A DNA stretch of 64,000 bases from Sphingomonadales bacterium (GTDB lineage Bacteria; Pseudomonadota; Alphaproteobacteria; Sphingomonadales; Sphingomonadaceae), in the NCBI GenBank assembly GCA_009995225.1, contig JAACPW010000010.1:1-64000 (forward strand), read 5' to 3'. The notes under the pieces are model-generated. The model saw only the letters and a list, made by a program, of their open reading frames with translations, was not told where the DNA came from and did not search any database. The translations under genes and the position numbers were made by a program. This document shows, one piece after another, positions 8,084-18,149 of the stretch (within the stretch, counting starts at the first letter, position 1; each line of letters opens with the position of its first letter).

Positions 8084-8862
8084 TGCAGGCGCGGGCCGCC
8101 ATGATCTGCCGCGTTCTTGCCTTTGCTTCCTGCGCTCTGGTTATGGCGCAGCTTCACCCGCCCCCCGCTGCCGCTCAGCAGGGTAGTCGTGTGGAAACCG
8201 TCCAGGTTCGCGACGAGCGTCGGCCAGATTCCAACGCAACCGGCAAAGCCTATCTCGACGCGCCGTCATCTGCAGACACCGCGCCTGTGCGCCGCAACCA
8301 GACATCAAGCGCGCAAATCCCCGGCCAGAACCCCTCGCGCGAAACCACGCAGATCAGCGTGAACAACCAGCGCGGATCGGCCATGGCGCAATTGTCCCAG
8401 GCCGAGCTTGAGGCAACGCTCGCGCAACTCAGCGCCACCGAACGGCGCGTTTTGCAGGACGCGATTGCCGGAACCGATATTTGCGACAATCCGCCTGAAG
8501 TGGCCGCCATCCGGGCGCTGTGCGCCAACCGGATCGAAACCCGCGCCAACGAATTCGGCGATCGGGAACCAGAAGCGGTATCAGCCGAAGAAAGCCTGCT
8601 GCGCGGCGGTCTGGACAAGAACAACGCGCCCAATGTGGTGCAGGTGATCCAGCGGCTCTCGCGCACCAGCACGGCAGCGGATAATTTCAACAATCAGGAA
8701 ATCGCGTCGATCGCGCTAGCGCCTCCCCCCGAACAGATCGGGACAGAAGAGGAAGCTGGTGCGCTGTCCAACCTGCCCCCCGGGACCGAGGGGATCATCA
8801 ACGCGATCATCAATCAACTGGGCGGCGGGGCTGGCGGGGCTGGCGGGGCTGGCGGGCCATGA
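8083..8862 (+). CDS. unrecognised secreted protein in the curli operon, about 260 aa
   Basis: I do not recognise this family. A GTG at 8080 or the ATG at 8083 could start it; both overlap the curlin 4 stop. A signal peptide (to about residue 30, AAA before QQG) suggests a periplasmic or surface location. The middle has a helical-looking stretch AQLSQAELEATLAQLSATE (about 105-123) and three Cys residues (in TDICDNPP and RALCANR, about 140-157). No curlin ladder runs through it. The C-terminus is a Gly/Ala tail, GGGAGGAGGAGGP, encoded by a 9-bp tandem repeat. The stop overlaps the CsgH-like start (ATGA), so it is sandwiched and coupled between a curlin and its chaperone. A role in fibre anchoring, export or nucleation is plausible from position only. 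Confidence 0.75.
   Translation: MQARAAMICRVLAFASCALVMAQLHPPPAAAQQGSRVETVQVRDERRPDSNATGKAYLDAPSSADTAPVRRNQTSSAQIPGQNPSRETTQISVNNQRGSAMAQLSQAELEATLAQLSATERRVLQDAIAGTDICDNPPEVAAIRALCANRIETRANEFGDREPEAVSAEESLLRGGLDKNNAPNVVQVIQRLSRTSTAADNFNNQEIASIALAPPPEQIGTEEEAGALSNLPPGTEGIINAIINQLGGGAGGAGGAGGP
8827..8853 (+). repeat. three tandem copies of a 9-bp unit
   Basis: The unit GGGGCTGGC occurs three times in exact tandem (8827, 8836, 8845) at the 3' end of the unknown curli-operon gene. It encodes Gly-Ala-Gly units. Such a repeat could change copy number by slippage without breaking the frame. Confidence 0.85.
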
Positions 8863-9227
8863 TGCGTTACGGCCTTGCCCATTTCGCCCTTGTCGCCCTT
8901 TCATCTGAGGTTGCTCCAGCCGTGCCCCTGCCTCCCGCCGATGCTCCCCATGCGCTGTCATTGACCGTCGAGCAGCAAGACGGCCGTGTCGCAATCGCGC
9001 TTTCGGGCCTTGCCGCGCAGACGACACAGGTCAGTTATCTACTTGAAGTCACCGGCACATCGAATTCGCGCCACCGCGGCAAGACGACTCTGGCGGCCAA
9101 TGTCCCGGCACGCCTTTCGACCATGACGGTTGATGCGGGCAAGGGTTGGTGCGTGCGCCTGCTCGCAGAAGAAGAAGGGCGTGACCCCTATGAAATTCGC
9201 GAAGGGCACTGCCCCGAAGGAAGCTGA
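8859..9227 (+). CDS. csgH: CsgH-like curli chaperone (CsgC family)
   Basis: CsgH is the alphaproteobacterial counterpart of CsgC, a small periplasmic immunoglobulin-like protein that blocks premature amyloid formation by curlins. The 122 aa have a weak signal sequence (to about residue 22-28) and a beta-rich body. The segment YLLEVTGTSNSRHRGKTTL resembles the family pattern Y-L-V-G-S-G-S ahead of a Gln/Gly strand, and it ends with a WCVRL...CP Cys pair (in GWCVR and GHCPEG). Position at the end of a curli operon supports the call. The start is ATG 8859 (ATGA overlap) or ATG 8862. The similarity was judged by eye, so the family call is probable rather than certain. Confidence 0.7.
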   Translation: MMRYGLAHFALVALSSEVAPAVPLPPADAPHALSLTVEQQDGRVAIALSGLAAQTTQVSYLLEVTGTSNSRHRGKTTLAANVPARLSTMTVDAGKGWCVRLLAEEEGRDPYEIREGHCPEGS

Positions 9228-9296
9228 GGCCCCGGCGATAGCTGACGCTCTGGTAAAAGCGGGCCGGCCAGCACGCCAGCCAGTCCTTCCCGGCCG

Positions 9297-10736
9297 TCAG
9301 CGTCCGCGCGGCACTTGGCCGATCGTGACGCTCCCTGCCCCGCGTTCTGGCGCACTGATTTGGTCCATGTGCACCTTGCGCGCCGCCCTGGGACGCGTGT
9401 CAGCCAAGCCGATATTGAACTCGTCATAAACCGGATCATAGCTGATCGGGATGCCCTGCCCCTGCAATTCGGCCAGCGAAAGGTAGGCATTTCCCGCGTT
9501 CGACGCGCGAATCCGAGCGCGCATTGCTGCATCCAGCCTGTCCCCCAGCACTTCTGCAACCGCGCCAAGCCTGACCTTGAGGCCAGCGGAGGTCTGCTGG
9601 AAATCCATTGTGCCCGCGGACATCCCATCGATCCGCGTGCTCATCTGTCCGGCAAAGTCCGCGAGAACCGGCTTGCTGGCGGCGGAGGCCGTAAGGGGCG
9701 GCGCGGGCTTCGCTACAACGGCCAGTGTTGTCGTTAGAGGCGCAGGTGCAGGCGCGGGCATTGCGCGGGCCGATGCGCGAGACGACGTCGCGGCAGGTCT
9801 GATCGTGGGAGAGGACGCCGATGGAGGCACCGCTGCACGAACCGGCGGGCGCACGCCCGGCGCGGTTACGGTAGTCTCCGCAACAGCCGCTGCCGCAGCG
9901 GTGGTCCCGGCAGGCACGAACGGTTCAACCACCGCGCGACCCGCAGGCGCCAAGGCACTGGCAGGCGCAGGTGCCGCTGCAGTAGGCACCGAACGGGCAA
10001 TCACCGACGTGGCGGGCACGCTAGCTGATGTCGGTGGGACAGTCGGTTCCCATGGCGCCAGTGCGGCCTGCGGCAGTTGGGCCAATGGCAGCCATGGCGC
10101 TTCAAAGCTATCTTGTGGCGCCGTCGCGATCAGAACCGGCGCTTCCATAGTCCCGCTGAAAGAAGGTGGCGCCGAAACGATTTCGACCGGGGGGAGCAAA
10201 GCCGCGGTCGACGCGCTGGCCATGTCGTACGAAGGCGCAGCAAGCCGTGCAGGTGCAGGATTCACACTGGCGGAGGCTGGGTCAAAGCTGACCTGCGCAG
10301 CGGCGCGCACCGGCGCATCCCCCGGCACAAAGGTGGCAACGGGTCGCACAAGCGCATCAGCTTGCGGGGGCTCAAGGCCGAGATCGAGGATCGCGGCGTA
10401 GCGGACCCCGGTCAGCTCCGGCTTGACCACAGCCAGCCCTGGCTTGATCGGCCGCAGAGCCTTGGCAGGAACAGGCTCGGCCGGGTCCATCAGGCGCGCG
10501 TTGCCGCCACCATCGCCCGCTCCGGCTGAAAGTTCGGGCAGCGTAAACGCTGCAAAAACCACCACGCTGCCGGGCAAAATCCGGACCAGCCACCGATTGC
10601 GCGGCCTCGTCGCACGCACCGCACCGGCATCGCGCCCCTTCGCCCCGCCCTCACTTATATGTCTGATGTATGTCACGATGGCCCCCGCGCTGCTTATGTG
10701 GCGCGGCGATGATTCGGAAAAGCAGAATCGTCCCAA
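9297..10736 (-). CDS. unrecognised membrane-anchored protein with long Ala/Pro-rich linker
   Basis: I do not recognise this protein. In order it shows a basic N-terminus, one likely membrane segment (about residues 49-66, LVRILPGSVVVFAAFTL), a low-complexity Ala/Pro/Val/Thr-rich linker of roughly 270 residues, and a compact C-terminal domain (about 360-479) with MDFQQTSAGLKVRLGAV and ISYDPVYDEFNIG. The layout resembles TonB-like periplasm-spanning proteins, but no TonB C-terminal motif is visible. The start is uncertain: the frame opens at 10736, and GTG codons nearer the membrane segment (around 10676 and 10613) are alternatives. It ends 69 nt from csgH, tail to tail, so a link to curli is possible but rests on position alone. 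Confidence 0.6.
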   Translation of the reverse strand: MGRFCFSESSPRHISSAGAIVTYIRHISEGGAKGRDAGAVRATRPRNRWLVRILPGSVVVFAAFTLPELSAGAGDGGGNARLMDPAEPVPAKALRPIKPGLAVVKPELTGVRYAAILDLGLEPPQADALVRPVATFVPGDAPVRAAAQVSFDPASASVNPAPARLAAPSYDMASASTAALLPPVEIVSAPPSFSGTMEAPVLIATAPQDSFEAPWLPLAQLPQAALAPWEPTVPPTSASVPATSVIARSVPTAAAPAPASALAPAGRAVVEPFVPAGTTAAAAAVAETTVTAPGVRPPVRAAVPPSASSPTIRPAATSSRASARAMPAPAPAPLTTTLAVVAKPAPPLTASAASKPVLADFAGQMSTRIDGMSAGTMDFQQTSAGLKVRLGAVAEVLGDRLDAAMRARIRASNAGNAYLSLAELQGQGIPISYDPVYDEFNIGLADTRPRAARKVHMDQISAPERGAGSVTIGQVPRGR

Positions 10737-10891
10737 AACCAGACTCGCCCGCCAACGTTTCCGGCATGTTCCGATGAACGGCCTGCGAGAAAGCAGGCCC
10801 GCGCCGAGCCGGAGCGCCTTTTGCCCTTCCCCCGAATCACGCCTGCGCCTATCCGGGCCGGCTCGTCAGCCGGCGGGCAGCTGGAATTACG

Positions 10892-12289
10892 ATGCAACAG
10901 GCAAGCCTTCTCCAAACGCCCAGCTGGGGGCAGGAATTGCGCGCGACCATAGGGCTCGCGGGGCCGCTGGCGGCTGCCAATCTGTTACAGATGCTAACCT
11001 ATGCGGTCGACGTGATCTTCATTGCGCGGCTTGGCGAGCAGGAACTGGCCGGATCGGCGCTGGCGGTGTCGCTGTTCGGGCTGGTGCTGTGGGCGCTGAC
11101 CGGCCTGACCGGCGCGGTTGCGCCACTGATTGCCGAAGCGGTGGGCGCACGCGCGCCGGCGCTGCGCCCGGTCAGGCGCTCGGTGAGGATGGCCTTGTGG
11201 CTCGCTTTGCTGGCAGGCGTCAGCGGCACGGGACTGTGCCTGCTGCTCGATCCGATCATGCGGGCGTCGGGCCAGCAATCCGGCATCATCGTCTTCGCCA
11301 ACCAGTACAACAATGTGGTCGTTTTTTCGATGGTGCCGATGCTGCTGGCCGGGGTGCTGCGCAATTTCGTGTCGGCGCTGGGCCGCCCGATCTTCGCGAC
11401 CGCGATCACCGGGCTGGGAATCTTCGTCAACGCAGCAGCCAATTACGTCTTCATCTTCGGCCATCTGGGCGCGCCTGAACTGGGTCTGGCGGGGGCCGCC
11501 GTGGCCACGATCATCACGGCCCTCTTCACGCTGGCAGCCTATGTGCTGGCGATTCGGATGGACCGGCGGCTGCACCGCTACCATGTGTTCGGACGGCTGT
11601 GGTCGCCGGACTGGGCGCGGTTCCGGCAGATTATCCAGATCGGAACGCCGATTGCGCTGACGATCACGGCAGAGGCCGGCATTTTTGGCACCGCCGCCTT
11701 TCTGATGGGCCGGTTTGGCGCGGCGGAACTGGCGGGCCATACAGTCGCGTTGCAACTGGCGGCGCTCGCCTTTCAGGTGCCCTTCGGCGTCGGGCAAGCC
11801 GCTGCGATCAGAGTCGGCTATCATTACGGCGCACGCGACGCCGTGGGCGCAGGGCGCGCCGGGTGGGTGGCGATTGCCATCGGCACGGGCTTTATGGCGT
11901 TGACAGCAAGCGCGATGGTGTTGTTTCCAAACCTGCTGCTGCGGATCTACATTGATCCGGACGCTGCCGCCAATGCCACACTGGTGGCGTTTGCGTTGCA
12001 ATATCTGGTGCTGGCCGCGATTTTCCAGCTGGCTGACGGGGTGCAGGCCGTGGCCGCCGGCGCGCTGCGCGGGCTGCAGGACACGCGGGTGCCGATGTGG
12101 TTCGCGATCTTCAGCTACTGGGTGCCGGGGATCGGGATGTCGATTGGCCTTGGCTTCTTTACCCCGCTCGAAGGCACCGGCGTGTGGATCGGCCTTGCCA
12201 CCGGCCTGTTCTTCGCGGCTGCCTTGCTTATCTGGCGCTGGCACCGGCGCGAGGCTCTGGGTCTGACGCGGGGGCAGCAGGCGGTTTAG
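10892..12289 (+). CDS. MATE family multidrug/toxin efflux transporter
   Basis: This 465-aa protein of the inner membrane exports toxic organic cations by H+ or Na+ antiport. It shows about twelve hydrophobic segments arranged as two related halves. Features include LAGPLAAANLLQM near the N-terminus (first MatE domain) and FQVPFGVGQAAAIRVGYHYGA in the second half, which is a typical MATE signature. Its length is normal for the family. Its 3' end overlaps the 3' end of the convergent mscS-like gene by 62 bp. Confidence 0.9.
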   Translation: MQQASLLQTPSWGQELRATIGLAGPLAAANLLQMLTYAVDVIFIARLGEQELAGSALAVSLFGLVLWALTGLTGAVAPLIAEAVGARAPALRPVRRSVRMALWLALLAGVSGTGLCLLLDPIMRASGQQSGIIVFANQYNNVVVFSMVPMLLAGVLRNFVSALGRPIFATAITGLGIFVNAAANYVFIFGHLGAPELGLAGAAVATIITALFTLAAYVLAIRMDRRLHRYHVFGRLWSPDWARFRQIIQIGTPIALTITAEAGIFGTAAFLMGRFGAAELAGHTVALQLAALAFQVPFGVGQAAAIRVGYHYGARDAVGAGRAGWVAIAIGTGFMALTASAMVLFPNLLLRIYIDPDAAANATLVAFALQYLVLAAIFQLADGVQAVAAGALRGLQDTRVPMWFAIFSYWVPGIGMSIGLGFFTPLEGTGVWIGLATGLFFAAALLIWRWHRREALGLTRGQQAV

Positions 12290-13154
12290 ATTCCTTGGGC
12301 TGCGCCGTGATGTGGTGAACCTCACGCTGCGGGAAGGGTATTGAAATACCGACCTCGTCAAAGCGGATTTTGGCAGCTTCGGTCAAAGCCCATGAAACGC
12401 CCAGATAGTCCTCCGTTTTGGTCCAGACCCGCATTCCGACAGTCACCGCGCTATCGGCCAGTGCCGAGACAAAAACGGTCGGCTCCGGTTCCGCAAGGAC
12501 ACGCTGTTCTGCATTGGCAAGATCGAGCAGTTCCTTGCGCGCCTGCGCGATGTTGTCACCGTAACCAATGCCCACCAGCAGCTCGAACCGCCGCGTTGGC
12601 ATCCGCGAGAAATTGATGATCGGCTTGTTCCACAGCTCGCTGTTGGGGACCATCACGTAGAGCCCGTCATATTGCAGCATTTCGGTGGTGAAGAGGCCGA
12701 TGGACTGGATCGTCCCGGTTACCGGCCCTGCATTGATTGCCTCACCCACGCGGAAGGGGCGCTGGATCAGGATCATCACTCCCGCAGCCACATTGCTGAG
12801 CGTGCCTTGCAGCGCAAGGCCGACTGCCAGCGCAAGACCACCCAGCGCAGCGATGATGCTGGTGGTCTGCACCCCGAACTGGGTCAGCACCGTGACGCCG
12901 ACCACCACCCACAGCGCATATTTGATCACATTGCCCAGAAACTTGGCCACCGTCGGCTCGATCCGGCCCGAACGGGTCAGGGCCCGGTCGGCGCCCTTGG
13001 ACAAGAGCCGCGCCAGAATCACCCCGATCACCAGCACTGCAACAGCGCCAGCAATCTGCGGGATGGCAGCGGTCAGCCAGATCCATGCTTGTGTAGCCAT
13101 ATCGAATTCACCGGTGAGCCCGGCAAGGCGGGTGCGCAATTCAGGGGCGGTCAT
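12228..13154 (-). CDS. MscS-family mechanosensitive ion channel
   Basis: This small-conductance channel releases solutes on hypo-osmotic shock. The reading frame is open from 13277, but ATG 13154 (MTAPELRTRLAGL) gives the expected N-terminus, 308 aa. Two N-terminal membrane helices are followed by the Gly/Ala-rich pore helix (GGLALAVGLALQGTLSNVA) and then the beta domain with RPFRVGEAI and VPNSELWNKPIINFSR, all classic MscS features. The C-terminal tail is Pro/Ala-rich and overlaps the MATE gene on the other strand. Confidence 0.9.
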   Translation of the reverse strand: MTAPELRTRLAGLTGEFDMATQAWIWLTAAIPQIAGAVAVLVIGVILARLLSKGADRALTRSGRIEPTVAKFLGNVIKYALWVVVGVTVLTQFGVQTTSIIAALGGLALAVGLALQGTLSNVAAGVMILIQRPFRVGEAINAGPVTGTIQSIGLFTTEMLQYDGLYVMVPNSELWNKPIINFSRMPTRRFELLVGIGYGDNIAQARKELLDLANAEQRVLAEPEPTVFVSALADSAVTVGMRVWTKTEDYLGVSWALTEAAKIRFDEVGISIPFPQREVHHITAQPKESKPPAAPASDPEPRAGASAR

Positions 13155-13258
13155 CGGGCAAAAGGGCTCCAGCTGACGGGGCCGCACATCTGGGCGCGGC
13201 GGTAAAGGGTTGAGGTGCGTTCGATAACGGAGCAGCCCTGTGCTGGCCACCCCGCGGC

Positions 13259-13285
13259 AAAATTTCGTACGCCACACGAAATTTT
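13259..13285. promoter_or_regulatory. AT-rich 10-bp inverted repeat upstream of groES
   Basis: Perfect arms AAAATTTCGT (13259-13268) and ACGAAATTTT (13276-13285) flank a 7-base spacer, and a few extra T residues follow. It lies about 50 bp upstream of CIRCE and about 105 bp upstream of the divergent mscS start. It could be an operator for either gene or a weak terminator; the AT-rich arms argue against a strong RNA hairpin. Confidence 0.4.
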
Positions 13286-13337
13286 TTGCGCCTGCGGGGG
13301 TTGATTCATCCAGCTGCCACGACCAAATGCATCCCCG

Positions 13338-13364
13338 TTGGCACTCTCAAGCGGAGAGTGCCAA
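13338..13364 (+). promoter_or_regulatory. CIRCE element (HrcA operator) of groESL
   Basis: The sequence reads TTGGCACTC, nine spacer bases, then GAGTGCCAA: the 9-N9-9 layout of CIRCE (consensus TTAGCACTC-N9-GAGTGCTAA), with one symmetrical change in each arm. HrcA binds it to repress groESL without stress. A possible -35 TTGATT at 13301 and -10-like CAAATG at 13324 (17 bp apart) lie just upstream, but that promoter is a weak call. Confidence 0.93.
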
Positions 13365-13396
13365 GCAATCCAAACTTTTCAGGAAAGGTCATCATT

Positions 13397-13684
13397 ATGG
13401 CATTTCGTCCGCTGCACGACCGCGTTGTGGTCCGTCGCATCGAAGCCGACCAGAAGACCGCTGGCGGCATCATCATTCCCGATAGCGCCCAGGAAAAGCC
13501 GAGCGAAGGCGAAATCGTCGCCGTCGGCGAAGGCGCCCGTGACGACGCCGGCGCGCGCATCACGCTCGACGTCAAGGTCGGCGATCGCGTCCTGTTCGGC
13601 AAGTGGTCGGGCACCGAAGTCAAGATCGGCGGCGAAGACCTGCTGATCATGAAGGAAAGCGACATCATGGGGATCATGGGCTGA
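13397..13684 (+). CDS. groES: co-chaperonin GroES
   Basis: GroES is the 10-kDa lid of the GroEL folding chamber. ATG 13397 gives [16 protein letters not shown], the standard N-terminus, and a 95-aa product; the longer open frame from 13286 runs through CIRCE and is not coding. AGGAAAGG precedes the start. The mobile loop (about residues 17-34, [16 protein letters not shown]) and the terminal DIMGIMG are conserved. It is followed 54 nt later by groEL. Confidence 0.98.
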   Translation: MAFRPLHDRVVVRRIEADQKTAGGIIIPDSAQEKPSEGEIVAVGEGARDDAGARITLDVKVGDRVLFGKWSGTEVKIGGEDLLIMKESDIMGIMG

Positions 13685-13717
13685 ACGCCTGATCCTTACG
13701 CTTCTTTTTATCCCTAA

Positions 13718-15370
<1,653 letters not shown>

Positions 15371-15441
15371 GCCAAACCCGGGCGGGGTAGCCTTGGGCTA
15401 ACCCGTCCACGCCGCAGGCCTGTCAGCCTCGGAAAGACATC

Positions 15442-15474
15442 AAACCCCGGTGGAGCAATCCACCGGGGTTTTTT
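15442..15474. terminator. rho-independent terminator after groEL
   Basis: A 12-bp stem (15442-15453 with 15460-15471) with loop AGCAAT and six T residues (15469-15474) forms a strong terminator for groESL. The A-run on the other side means it may also serve the convergent LysR gene. Confidence 0.92.
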
Positions 15475-15501
15475 GCTGCGCGCCGCGCCCTGTTCAGGTC
15501 A

Positions 15502-16404
15502 TTATGTCGCAGTCCGCGCCAACTCCCGCGCCAGTTCGACAAACACCCGGAAGGCAGCGGGCGGATTGCGGCGGCTGGGATAATAGAGACACAGCGGCGC
15601 AAGCGGCGGGCTCCATTCGCCAAGCAGCCTCACCAGCCGTCCTGTTGCCATATCCTCGGCCACGTCGGATTCCATGAAATAGCCGATCCCGATCGCCGCC
15701 AGCACCGCGAGACGCGCCAGACTGGCTTCGTCCAGCGTCAACGGGCCATCGACCTCGACCTGCGCCGGCTGCCCATCGACTTCGAACTGCCACCGCAGCA
15801 ACGCGCCGTTGGGCAGCCTGGTGCGGATGCAAGCGTGTCCGGCAAGGTCAGCCGGACGATGCGGAACGCCGTGCGCAGCAATATAGGCAGGCGCGGCGAC
15901 TACGGCGTGCCGCCGTGCAGGCCCCAACGGGATTGCGATCATGTCACTCGGGACAAGATCCCGGCTGCGGATGCCGCAATCAAATCCGTCCGCCACGATA
16001 TCCACCAGATTGCCTTCGCTCACCAGATCGATGCGGATCAGTGGAAATCGCCGCAGACATTCGAGCACAAGCGGCGCAAGGATTTCACGTCCGGCGGTCG
16101 CAAAGGTGTTGATCCGCAGCGTGCCGGCCGGGGTATCCTGCTGGGCACGCACGGTATCGAGCGCATGGTGAATATCCGCAAGCGCGGGCGCGACCTGTTC
16201 GATAAGCCTGCGTCCCGCTTCCGTCAGAGCAACGCTGCGGGTGGTGCGGTTGAACAGGCGCACCCCCAACTGGCCTTCCAGCCGGGCAATGATGTTGCTG
16301 AGCGCGCTGGTCGACAAGCCGAGATCGAGCGCCGCCGCGCGAAACGATCCCTTCCGCGCAATCGCGATCACCGCATCGAACTCGGCAAGGCTGTGACCGC
16401 GCAT
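15502..16404 (-). CDS. LysR family transcriptional regulator
   Basis: This 300-aa protein is a typical LysR regulator. The winged helix-turn-helix occupies about residues 1-60, with [20 protein letters not shown] as the DNA-recognition region and [15 protein letters not shown] after it. A periplasmic-binding-protein-like effector domain (about 90-295) follows. It is divergent from the NTF2-like gene at 16510 with 105 bp between, a usual arrangement when the regulator controls its neighbour. The effector is unknown. Confidence 0.93.
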   Translation of the reverse strand: MRGHSLAEFDAVIAIARKGSFRAAALDLGLSTSALSNIIARLEGQLGVRLFNRTTRSVALTEAGRRLIEQVAPALADIHHALDTVRAQQDTPAGTLRINTFATAGREILAPLVLECLRRFPLIRIDLVSEGNLVDIVADGFDCGIRSRDLVPSDMIAIPLGPARRHAVVAAPAYIAAHGVPHRPADLAGHACIRTRLPNGALLRWQFEVDGQPAQVEVDGPLTLDEASLARLAVLAAIGIGYFMESDVAEDMATGRLVRLLGEWSPPLAPLCLYYPSRRNPPAAFRVFVELARELARTAT

Positions 16405-16509
16405 TATCCTGTTTTCTGTAACAACACATCCCTATTTATCCTGCTTATCCGCTGAGCGTCAAAGCTCTATTTGCATCGGTGACACCAACGCACACACAGG
16501 AGCGCACCC

Positions 16510-16839
16510 ATGGCCATCGATCTGCCCGAACCCATTGCCCACTATTTCACCGCCGATCAGCAGCGCGATGGGAAATCGCTGGCTGATTGCTTTACCGCGA
16601 ATGGGACCGTAATCGACGAAGGCAACACCTATGCCGGGCGCGAGGCCATTCGGCAGTGGATGGCGAATGCCTCTACCCAATATGCTTACACGGTGCAGCC
16701 GCTTGCAATAGCGCAGGATGATGACCGGTTTACCGTCACCAGCCGACTGGAAGGCAACTTCCCTGGCAGTCCGGTGGACCTGCGCTATGTCTTCACCCTC
16801 GACGCAGGCCAGATCGCCGCGCTGACCATTGCGCCATGA
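16510..16839 (+). CDS. NTF2/SnoaL-like small protein
   Basis: This 109-aa protein has the compact alpha+beta-barrel pattern of the NTF2-like superfamily. It has an N-terminal helix with IAHYFTADQQRDGKSLADCF, then FTANGTVIDEGNTYAGREAI, where the acidic residues and YAGREAI turn are typical of SnoaL-like enzymes or binding proteins. An AGGAG lies about 10 nt upstream. It is probably a target of the divergent LysR gene. The substrate cannot be read from the sequence. Confidence 0.8.
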   Translation: MAIDLPEPIAHYFTADQQRDGKSLADCFTANGTVIDEGNTYAGREAIRQWMANASTQYAYTVQPLAIAQDDDRFTVTSRLEGNFPGSPVDLRYVFTLDAGQIAALTIAP

Positions 16840-16951
16840 TCGCGTCCTCACGCTGAGAGGCCAGCGGCCCGGTTAACCCGATTGTTAAATCTTGCTGCCA
16901 ATACAAGGCGCGGCACGTGGGGGATTGTCGCCCACGGCAAGGCAGGTTGGC

Positions 16952-18046
16952 ATGACTGAGCTCAAAGTTTCGTGCGATACATCCACGTTTGAAGTGCCTG
17001 CCGTGCTCGATGCTTCGGGCACGCTGACTAACGATTGCGTCCGGCAGGCTGTGGCGATGATGGACACCCATGGCCTTGTCATCCTGACCGACTGCCTGTC
17101 GCATGCCGAGGCAGAGGCTGGCCTGGAATTGATGCGCCAGATCATCGACGATCCCGATCGCAGCCGCAGCGCCTTCGCCAGCGAGACGGACAATCACTAT
17201 CTGCGCCGCGATTTCTGCTCTCTTCCTTCCAGCCCGGATGTGATGCGCTTTGCCGCCCGATTGGGCCAGCGCCTCGAAGGCGTTCTGTCCGAATATTGCG
17301 GTCGATCCCGCTCCGTTCTGGAGATCGCGACCTTCACCAGCTATTTCGGGTCATCCCATCAATATATCCACCGCGATCCCAGCGGGGTGATCAGCCTGTT
17401 TGCCGCGGTCGAGGATGTGTCGGACGAACAGGGCGGCACCGTCTTCGTTCCGGGCACGCACATGTATGGCGGTGCCGCAAACCGGCACGCCGGCAGCGCC
17501 TATCAATTGATGGAGTTGTTCCGGATCGCGACCAATGTCCGTGTCTTGCGGCACAACCTGAAGAAACTGTGGCAGATGCGTAAGGCCCCGGCCGCGCCCC
17601 TTGGCCCTGGAGAATTCCGCGACCGGGTGTTTTCGACCAAGTGGGATCAGCACCAACCCAATCTGTTGCGCTTTTTTCTGGGAAAGAACGCGCAATTCAG
17701 CCTCGCCATGCTGGGGCCGCGCACGCTGTGGAAACTGTATCGCAACCGCCAGACAATGCGTGACCTGTTCGGCCTGATCCAGACCGCGCCGCGAAAGGGC
17801 ACGGTGATCCTGTATCGCAGCGACCTGCTTCATGCCGGGCCGGACAACCGATCGCGCCAGCCACGACGATTTTTCGGGATGAGCATCGCGCGCGACATCA
17901 TCGAAACGAAGTATTGGCACGATGGCTATTCGCCGCACCCAACACTAGCGGCGCAGCCGCTGTGCTTCGGGGATCTGCTGGATATGCCTGTGCGCGGCGC
18001 ACCAGCCAGACCGTTAATCCACCGCACAGGCGCCTTGGTAGACTAA
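16952..18046 (+). CDS. phytanoyl-CoA dioxygenase (PhyH) family protein
   Basis: This is a putative Fe(II)/2-oxoglutarate dioxygenase of 364 aa. The iron-binding triad is visible as H140-R-D142 (in YIHRDPSG) and H294 (in LLHAGPDNRS), with a following Arg for 2-oxoglutarate (around RRFFG). The segment EQGGTVFVPGTHMYGG is typical of PhyH. ATG 16952 was preferred to a TTG at 16892. The gene stands alone on its strand, and its substrate is not predictable. Its stop is a few bases before the first copy of the 47-bp direct repeat. Confidence 0.85.
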   Translation: MTELKVSCDTSTFEVPAVLDASGTLTNDCVRQAVAMMDTHGLVILTDCLSHAEAEAGLELMRQIIDDPDRSRSAFASETDNHYLRRDFCSLPSSPDVMRFAARLGQRLEGVLSEYCGRSRSVLEIATFTSYFGSSHQYIHRDPSGVISLFAAVEDVSDEQGGTVFVPGTHMYGGAANRHAGSAYQLMELFRIATNVRVLRHNLKKLWQMRKAPAAPLGPGEFRDRVFSTKWDQHQPNLLRFFLGKNAQFSLAMLGPRTLWKLYRNRQTMRDLFGLIQTAPRKGTVILYRSDLLHAGPDNRSRQPRRFFGMSIARDIIETKYWHDGYSPHPTLAAQPLCFGDLLDMPVRGAPARPLIHRTGALVD

Positions 18047-18050
18047 CGCC

Positions 18051-18097
18051 CTTGCCAGCACATCATCCGATCCGGTGTTCGCCCCGAATCCATCGCA
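18051..18097 (+). repeat. 47-bp direct repeat, copy 1 (downstream of glpX)
   Basis: This copy matches 18150-18196 at 45 of 47 positions. It lies between the PhyH gene stop and glpX. It duplicates the last codons of glpX, including the stop codon, but the sequence upstream of it (in the glpX direction) is unrelated, so only the extreme 3' end was copied. Confidence 0.9.
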
Positions 18098-18123
18098 TGT
18101 TTCCGGGAAAAACGTGCGGAAGA

Positions 18124-18147
18124 CCGCCGTGCCTGTTGCAACGGCGG
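18124..18147. other. hairpin downstream of glpX
   Basis: Arms CCGCCGT (18124-18130) and ACGGCGG (18141-18147) with a 10-base loop lie between the two repeat copies, 15 nt past the glpX stop. There is no T-tract. It may help to end or protect the glpX transcript. Confidence 0.4.
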
Positions 18148-18149
18148 CG

